Below, piece after piece: positions 61,901 through 64,000 of a DNA stretch of 64,000 nt. The notes beneath the pieces were generated by a model. The model made no database searches. It saw only the letters and a list, made by a program, of their open reading frames with translations, and was not told the DNA's origin. The stretch's first letter is position 1; each line of letters opens with the position of its first letter. Origin of the DNA: Limanda limanda (Eukaryota > Chordata > Actinopteri > Pleuronectiformes > Pleuronectidae); the NCBI RefSeq assembly GCF_963576545.1, contig NC_083638.1, positions 31,155,400-31,219,399 of the forward strand, given 5' to 3'. Made by a program: the position numbers and the translations under genes.

Positions 61901-63269
61901 TGTTCTACCCCCTGAGCCACAGCCGTCCTCTGAATGCAGTCAGAATCACACATAAGGGATATCCAGGTTTGTCATGTTCTGCTGAAACTTATTATCCCAA
62001 ATGTAAAAGTTCTCAGTCTTGGGTGCTGGGTGCTCAGTGCTATTGATGGAGATGATCTACAAGTACAGCTCTGTGTTATCACTTATGCAGTCATCAACCT
62101 CAACAGATTTGACCAGTTTACTGTATATACCTGCTTAGTACTCAGAACAGCACAGGGGAGTCTTCTCACCTTTGGCTAAGGCTCTTGAGGCCAGAGCAGG
62201 GGCGGCTGTGGCTGAGGGTGGTCGTCCTCCAACCTGAAGGTCGGCGGTTCAATCCCCACTCTGAACCATCTGCATACCGAAGTGTACTTGGGCAAGATGC
62301 TGAACCCTGAATGGCCCCCCATAGAATAACTAAGTGCTGCAAATAGATAAACTGTATGAATGTGTGTATGAATGGGTGAATGTGAAACTGTACTAGGAGA
62401 ACAGTGAGAAAGCTGAAATCTATCAGTTTGTGTGTGTCAGCAGACCATTTCTTCAAAACTGCAACTCATAATTATTTCTATTACGGATTCTGCAAAATGT
62501 TGGAAACTTGTCCAAATAGTCCATCTGAGTATTTTTACCTTGACAGTGAGTAGCGTGTTTGTCATCCTAATGGTGAATTCCGTAAAAGTGTTTTTCCGTC
62601 TCTTTCAGGTCTACAACATGTTCCACCACCAGAGTCTAGGAGTGAGGGTCAACATTCGAGTCACCAAGTTGGTGTTGCTTCACAACCGCCCAGTAAGCCT
62701 GACTTTTTAACCCTGATTGACCCCTCCTTAAAAGCTCTTTTTACCTTCAACAACCTGACTGTCAGCAGATGCATGCACATGTGTGTGTGTGGAATCTTAT
62801 TCATGCCCCTCGGGAAATGTATCCCTTTATTGCTTTGTCCTTGTGGATTGACGTAAATGAAGACTTTGTGCAAATGAAATATTCTAAATAATTTACCACT
62901 TAACTATGACTACAATTATTTTCATCAGTTTTTCCAGCAGTGTCCATGATAATGTATTTAAACACTGTGGTCCCCAAGCAAGTTTTGAAATAAGTTTGAG
63001 TGTTAAATATTGGGCCCAGTATGTAGAAGAGAACTCTGTAAATGTTTTTTGGCATGTATTTTACAAATTTTTTGATTTTATACACTCTTTTTCTTTTTAT
63101 CTCCCCCTCAGGAAAAGCTACATGTGGGCCATCATGGAGAAAGGTCTCTGCAGAGCTTCTGCCATTGGCAGTATCAAGAGTTCGGAGGGCCACGCTACCT
63201 GGGCACCAACCATGTTCCTGGTGGAAGGGATGATATCCCACCAGTGGATACAGCTGTGCTGGTCACCAG
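24810..63269 (+). CDS. adamts17: ADAMTS17 metalloprotease, exons 1-6 (5' part of gene)
   Basis: ADAMTS proteins are secreted zinc proteases of the extracellular matrix. ADAMTS17 in people underlies Weill-Marchesani-like syndrome and acts near fibrillin microfibrils. Coding exons are 24810-24867, 25237-25580, 44254-44425, 61250-61425, 62609-62692 and 63112-63269. All have AG/GT borders and join in frame into 330 codons plus 2 bases. In order they encode a signal peptide ([12 protein letters not shown]), a prodomain ([19 protein letters not shown]-type motif QLCFYSGS), a cysteine-switch candidate (KFCG, Cys187), a furin site RGKR|NAIR after Arg210, then the start of the catalytic domain ([43 protein letters not shown]). 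The zinc motif and the TSP1, Cys-rich and spacer domains lie to the right of the window. The long identical runs recalled from human ADAMTS17, and the order after cers3, make ADAMTS19 (its closest paralogue) unlikely. Confidence 0.92.
25237..25580 (+). CDS. adamts17: adamts17 exon 2, prodomain
   Basis: Residues 20-134. It carries a dibasic-rich stretch (SQRRRGQRS), then [32 protein letters not shown] and [19 protein letters not shown]. It is GC-rich compared with the surrounding intron. Two Asn-X-Ser/Thr sites (LNLT, VNHT) are visible. Confidence 0.92.
28830..29000. repeat. Relic of dispersed fish DNA repeat
   Basis: The order ...TTTATCCCATTCTTCCTGGC..., AAGCTTCACCAGATTGTAAG, GTGAACTGTAATCTTCAGG, CTATTAGATTTATGTCCG, CTCCGGCTGGGCTACTCAA follows the same recalled fish repeat as 2590-2800, with heavy decay. 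Confidence 0.45.
29401..29700. mobile_element. MITE-like DNA transposon, copy 2
   Basis: The left end CTGCTTTCAGACATGCACAG and the right end GTAAAGTCTTGTCTGAAAATG are inverted. Internal GAGATCCTCCGGAGATTCTC, TGTGTTAACGCAAATGTCCG and GTGATTGGC recur in 22583-23065 with changes. About 300 bp, noncoding. Confidence 0.6.
32330..32670 (-). mobile_element. Decayed L2-type LINE fragment
   Basis: ATTAAAGGCTTTGTACATAA, GAATTTTAATATGGATTTGA, AGCCAATGCAGAGGAGCTAA and GCACCATTTTGGATCAACTA align in the same order with 35155-35300 of the intact L2 (end of the reverse transcriptase ORF). It is therefore an old, broken relative in the same orientation. Confidence 0.65.
33114..33290. mobile_element. hAT-like transposon end, relic
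   Basis: AGGGCTGTACCTATCCATAA followed by repeated GATTAATCGA/GATTAATCTA words resembles the 'AGGGCTGCAAC..TTAATCGATTAATC' ends of fish hAT non-autonomous elements. I did not find the other end, which could be hidden by the adjacent Tc1 insertion. Confidence 0.35.
34905..37980 (-). pseudogene. L2 LINE ORF2: AP endonuclease and reverse transcriptase, two lesions
   Basis: The endonuclease begins upstream of the first Met with [11 protein letters not shown] (about 37790), then [10 protein letters not shown] at 37707, GDFNIH and SDHN, the metal-binding blocks of AP endonucleases. That frame closes at 36340. Reading continues one frame over ([38 protein letters not shown]), so a single indel lies near 36345-36365. 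The RT core has [24 protein letters not shown] and FHCYADD (catalytic YADD). A TGA at 34998-35000, where a Trp codon is expected in this motif, ends the frame about 30 codons early; the old stop is TAG at 34905-34907. With only two disabling changes the insertion looks young. Confidence 0.85.
37999..38928 (-). CDS. L2 LINE ORF1: zinc-ribbon-like, coiled coil and SGNH esterase
   Basis: 309 codons, open throughout. The N-terminal part has paired cysteines (CSECLMF, CNKCSML) followed by a short heptad-like helix ([16 protein letters not shown]). The C-terminal part is an SGNH/GDSL hydrolase: [10 protein letters not shown] (block I Ser), HVGSNDSRL (GxND) and [13 protein letters not shown] (block V Asp-x-x-His). 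Esterase ORF1 proteins are known in CR1/L2 elements and may help RNP assembly at membranes. All catalytic positions I can recognise are kept, so the protein may still be folded. Confidence 0.8.
   Translation of the reverse strand: MLCDSVFCLNLTLIVLAAMCSLSPSRSTALSCSECLMFTYSSASINSSGKCNKCSMLVDMEARLSNLEARLLSLEPPLAIVSRPVLAAAKPPSLASASSPSTCPGQPGAQGGWVTVRRGHSTTHRKPTIKDPPAHVSNRFSPLSDAPAENQTLVIGDSVLRNVRLATPAAIVNCIPGARAGDIQSKLKLLAKTKRKYSKIVIHVGSNDSRLRMSEVTKVNVESVCAFAKTMSDTVVFSGPLPNTTGDDMFSRMFSFNRWLSRWCPVNGVGFIDNWQTFWRKPGLVRRDGVHPTWDGAALLSKNITKSIT
39374..40439 (-). pseudogene. Tc1-like transposase, one frameshift
   Basis: The N-terminal helix-turn-helix part ([36 protein letters not shown]) is in the frame starting at 40439. 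The rest is in the frame 40246-39374: GRPRKT, a second HTH ([17 protein letters not shown]), then DDE blocks [17 protein letters not shown] and [11 protein letters not shown]. All three catalytic acids are present, with the usual ~34 residues between the last two. The frames meet at a run of six A (plus strand 40223-40228); a one-base length change there explains the break. Cut-and-paste transposase, about 340 residues when both parts are counted. Confidence 0.88.
40860..41035 (+). mobile_element. L2-like reverse transcriptase relic
   Basis: [20 protein letters not shown] and FCALMLPL mirror the L2 motif '[21 protein letters not shown]'. It is on the plus strand, opposite to the large L2, just outside the Tc1 end. 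Short and isolated. Confidence 0.6.
41050..44253. other. End of adamts17 intron 2, nothing recognised
   Basis: AT-rich with a poly-T run at 42070-42083. Short ORFs lack domains or homology I can recognise. Confidence 0.5.
44254..44425 (+). CDS. adamts17: adamts17 exon 3
   Basis: Residues 135-191 plus one base: [44 protein letters not shown]. The first part matches the prodomain 'GLI.LG...lLIQP' of ADAMTS17. The Cys in KFCG sits where the cysteine switch is found. Confidence 0.9.
46815..47078 (-). repeat. tRNA-derived SINE
   Basis: Reverse copy: starts GTATTTATATAGCGCTTTTC, contains TCATACAGTGAATCT, GGGGATCGAAC, CCGACCTTCAGGTTGGAGGA and ends CCTCAGCCACAGCCGCCCC. Confidence 0.88.
47560..48340 (+). 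mobile_element. LINE reverse transcriptase relic (Rex1/CR1-like)
   Basis: The plus strand gives [16 protein letters not shown] (RT motif), a stop at 47672-47674, then [15 protein letters not shown] (catalytic FADD), later [43 protein letters not shown] and KLFNSY. These follow the order of the RT palm, thumb and C terminus of Rex1/CR1-type fish LINEs. Several frameshifts and stops; inactive. Confidence 0.7.
48345..48735. repeat. GC-rich patch with 45-bp tandem duplication
   Basis: GGGGCTGCAGGCGTTGGCCT and GGGGCTGCAGGTTTAAGCCT start about 45 bp apart (48356, 48401), followed by GGAGCAGGGGA repeats and a CpG-rich tail. Composition is sharply different from the AT-rich surroundings, so it probably belongs to an unidentified mobile element. 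The Gly/Thr/Ala-rich ORF across it reflects the repeat. Confidence 0.45.
52293..52536 (-). repeat. tRNA-derived SINE, head truncated
   Basis: Tail and body are as in the other copies (GTATTTATATAGCGCTTTTC, GGGGATCGAACTGCCGACC). The copy stops after GGTTGGAGGATGACCACTCT, losing the first ~30 bases of the tRNA-like head. Confidence 0.88.
53135..53359. repeat. Cluster of GC-rich hairpins and 17-mer tandem repeat
   Basis: 16-bp arms GGTGCCGCCCCCTGGC (53135-53150 / 53181-53196); a perfect tandem of GCGCGAAGCCATGCAAT three times (53209-53259); and 16-bp arms ATGCATTGCATGGCGC with loop AAC (53325-53340 / 53344-53359). A further imperfect palindrome of the same TGCCGCCCC sequence lies at 53278-53322. 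Confidence 0.92.
54560..55345 (+). repeat. Direct duplication, copy A
   Basis: Nearly identical to 55926-56711 at an offset of about 1,366 bp, with only scattered substitutions. It includes a tRNA-like module, the GATAGCGCCACCCAGTGGTC unit, CT-rich microsatellite and a TCTCGCG-poly(A)-TCTGGTTG segment. Confidence 0.9.
55926..56711 (+). repeat. Direct duplication, copy B
   Basis: Partner of 54560-55345. An older, more diverged copy of the right half (TCTGGTTGTAGTGTGAACCC ... ATAGGAGTTATAGATTTTGA) lies at 53885-54215. Confidence 0.9.
57702..57957 (+). pseudogene. Histone H3 gene fragment, rearranged
   Basis: Codon-for-codon H3 text begins at TCCACCGGAGGCAAAGCCCC (S10-T-G-G-K14-A-P-R-K-Q-L20) and continues with changes and a small deletion to GGCGGCGTGAAGAAGCCC (G-G-V-K-K-P38). 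It then jumps to the R-Y-R-P-G-T / A-L-R-E-I-R region, [10 protein letters not shown], and after a second deletion [10 protein letters not shown] (residues 85-94). Frameshifts and an inverted duplication mean it cannot make H3. The GC-rich coding style is that of replication-dependent H3 genes. Confidence 0.85.
57804..57881. repeat. Inverted duplication inside the H3 fragment
   Basis: GGATCTCTCTCAGAGCC (57804-57820) is the exact complement of GGCTCTGAGAGAGATCC (57865-57881), the H3 A-L-R-E-I codons. Both orientations of the same H3 segment lie 44 bp apart. Confidence 0.95.
58051..58317 (-). pseudogene. RecQ-like helicase N-terminal fragment
   Basis: The minus strand gives [29 protein letters not shown] then [12 protein letters not shown]. 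This resembles the start of an SF2/RecQ helicase core, 'LkeeQ..ai..f...kDvfavLPTGfGKSliYQlaP', where the Walker A PTGFGKS has decayed to LRGFIKT. Only motif 0 and motif I are represented. It is in a non-functional state and on the strand opposite to the H3 fragment. Confidence 0.55.
58875..58934. repeat. CT microsatellite
   Basis: An uninterrupted CT run of about 60 bases within a longer CT/GT-rich tract (58720-59040). It produces the Arg/Glu-repeat ORFs on the minus strand, which are not genes. Confidence 0.95.
59110..59142 (+). other. Helitron-like 3' terminus
   Basis: CAAATTTCTC, loop GGCAG, GAGGAATTTG (one T-G wobble), CTT, then CTAG|T. Stem, spacer and CTRR-T end occur in the order required for a Helitron 3' end. 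Confidence 0.55.
59994..60200 (-). mobile_element. L2 LINE 3'-end fragment
   Basis: CAATCAATCATTCAATAAAA, TATTCACAAATCACAACTGG, CTCATAGGGCTT and GATGGACAGAAGTGCAATAG align in the same order with 34100-34320. This is the 3' UTR and tail of the same L2 family, more diverged. 5'-truncated, as usual for LINE copies. Confidence 0.8.
60201..61249. other. End of adamts17 intron 3, nothing recognised
   Basis: No domain or known repeat identified. The ORF at 60623-60982 has no recognisable homology and no exon-like borders. Confidence 0.5.
61250..61425 (+). CDS. adamts17: adamts17 exon 4, furin site and start of catalytic domain
   Basis: Residues 192-250. The basic linker [19 protein letters not shown] ends at the proprotein-convertase site (Arg210). 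[40 protein letters not shown] follows, nearly identical to my recollection of human ADAMTS17. Confidence 0.95.
61733..61929 (-). repeat. tRNA-derived SINE, diverged
   Basis: AAATGGTAAATGGTCTGTAT, TATATAGAGCTTTTCCAGTT, internal deletion, then CCTGAGCCACAGCCGTCC. In adamts17 intron 4. Confidence 0.8.
62199..62395 (+). repeat. tRNA-derived SINE, 3' truncated
   Basis: GGGGCGGCTGTGGCTGAGGG, GGTCGGCGGTTCAATCCCC, then body to GTGAATGTGAAACTGTACTA. The AGCGCTATATAAATA tail is missing. It lies 270 bp from the SINE at 61733 in opposite orientation. Confidence 0.88.
62609..62692 (+). CDS. adamts17: adamts17 exon 5
   Basis: 28 codons, [20 protein letters not shown] then LVLLHNRP, within the metalloprotease domain, phase 0 at both ends. 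Confidence 0.95.
63112..63269 (+). CDS. adamts17: adamts17 exon 6
   Basis: 52 codons plus two bases: [53 protein letters not shown]. The donor AG|GTATGT is at 63269-63271. The next exon, which should begin the segment leading to the zinc-binding HExxH motif, is not in the window. Confidence 0.93.
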
Positions 63270-64000
63270 GTATGTAATATTAATAAATGATAATGAATGA
63301 CGCAAGTATCTAATGTGACCTCAGCTGTTGGAACATCTACAGTATTGCAGAGGATCCGGAAGTGTGTTATTCCATTTAGGTTTTGAAAAGATAAATAGTC
63401 TAAATCAGTATTTTGATTTACCCCGTGTTGAAATAGTAGTTTCGTCTCAGAAGAGTACGGTTTCTCAGAAAAAGCAGTTTATGCAAAAGCATGACTGTAT
63501 TAAACAGCACACAGCAGCAGATCTCTCATTAGTTTCCTTCTGTGCACTCAACGTTCTTTTGGGCCAGAGCAGACCATAGATTCTACTCATAGCCCAAATG
63601 TGTCACTATTCTACAAAGGGTCCAGTGTTCATTCAAGAAAGGGAAAGTTGAATTCAGTTGTTACTTTGTGTTACTCTCAAATTAATTTGAACTTGGACAG
63701 AGCGATTTTAAACCCACAAGGTATTATGTAATAACCTCTTTATCATCCAGCTGTGTAGGATCACTTTCCCTGTCTAGTCCTTGTCATGCACATGCATGCT
63801 TGTTAAACACCTGTAAAAAACCTGATACCCGCAGAAATGGCCAAGAAATGTTCTATCTCCGGGAGGAATCTAGCTGGGGAAATTAGGTTTCTCTTATCCC
63901 CGGCCCTTCCTATGGAAACTAGTTTCATAATGTTAATTTATGTATTATTAATGAAATAAACTAACCACACTTGTATGCATAGATGCAAAGGAAATTTGGT
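63270..64000. other. adamts17 intron 6, partial
   Basis: No exon or repeat recognised before the window edge. Confidence 0.55.

Overview
The window is vertebrate nuclear DNA, most likely from a percomorph (spiny-rayed) teleost. It holds intron-split genes with GT-AG junctions, fish-type tRNA-derived SINEs, an L2-clade LINE, a Tc1 transposon, CA/CT microsatellites and long AT-rich noncoding stretches. There is no bacterial gene organisation. All three host genes lie on the plus strand in the order LINS1 (3' end only) - cers3 (complete coding region) - adamts17 (5' half only). From memory this is the order and relative direction of LINS1-CERS3-ADAMTS17 on human 15q26.3, so synteny supports the names as well as the protein matches do.

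Layout. 1-619: last coding exon of LINS1. 620-8770: intergenic DNA with a SINE relic, two LINE relics (one with the nuclease core of an R2/NeSL-type restriction-like endonuclease) and a CA microsatellite. 8771-16798: cers3, ten coding exons that join in frame into 398 codons, a ceramide synthase with a Hox-like segment, a TLC domain with the His-His pair and an acidic tail. 16799-24480: cers3 3' region and intergenic DNA with MITE-like and other dispersed repeats and a perfect 31-bp hairpin. 24490-63269: adamts17 exons 1-6 (signal peptide, prodomain, furin site, start of the metalloprotease domain). The zinc site and the ancillary domains lie beyond the right edge.

adamts17 introns 2 and 3 carry the mobile DNA. 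In intron 2 a Tc1-like transposon (34025-40727) with a paired-repeat terminal layout has been split by a nearly complete 5.0-kb L2-type LINE (34094-39114). That LINE carries an SGNH-esterase ORF1 and an endonuclease/reverse transcriptase ORF2. In intron 3 a ~6-kb repetitive block (about 53.1-59.14 kb) contains strong hairpins, an almost identical direct duplication 1.37 kb apart and six tRNA-like modules. It ends in a hairpin plus CTAG followed by T, the form of a Helitron 3' terminus. A separate 1,019-bp element with 7-bp inverted ends and a 9-bp target duplication has inserted into this block. It carries rearranged histone H3 sequence and a RecQ-like helicase fragment, and is the most unusual object in the window.

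The host genes do not form an operon. cers3 makes (dihydro)ceramides in the ER membrane. ADAMTS17 is a secreted extracellular-matrix protease. LINS1 is a poorly characterised Lines-family protein. Their adjacency looks like ancestral vertebrate linkage rather than a shared pathway. Exon borders, element borders and reading frames were read by hand. Family names of repeats rest on recalled motifs, not on a database search.
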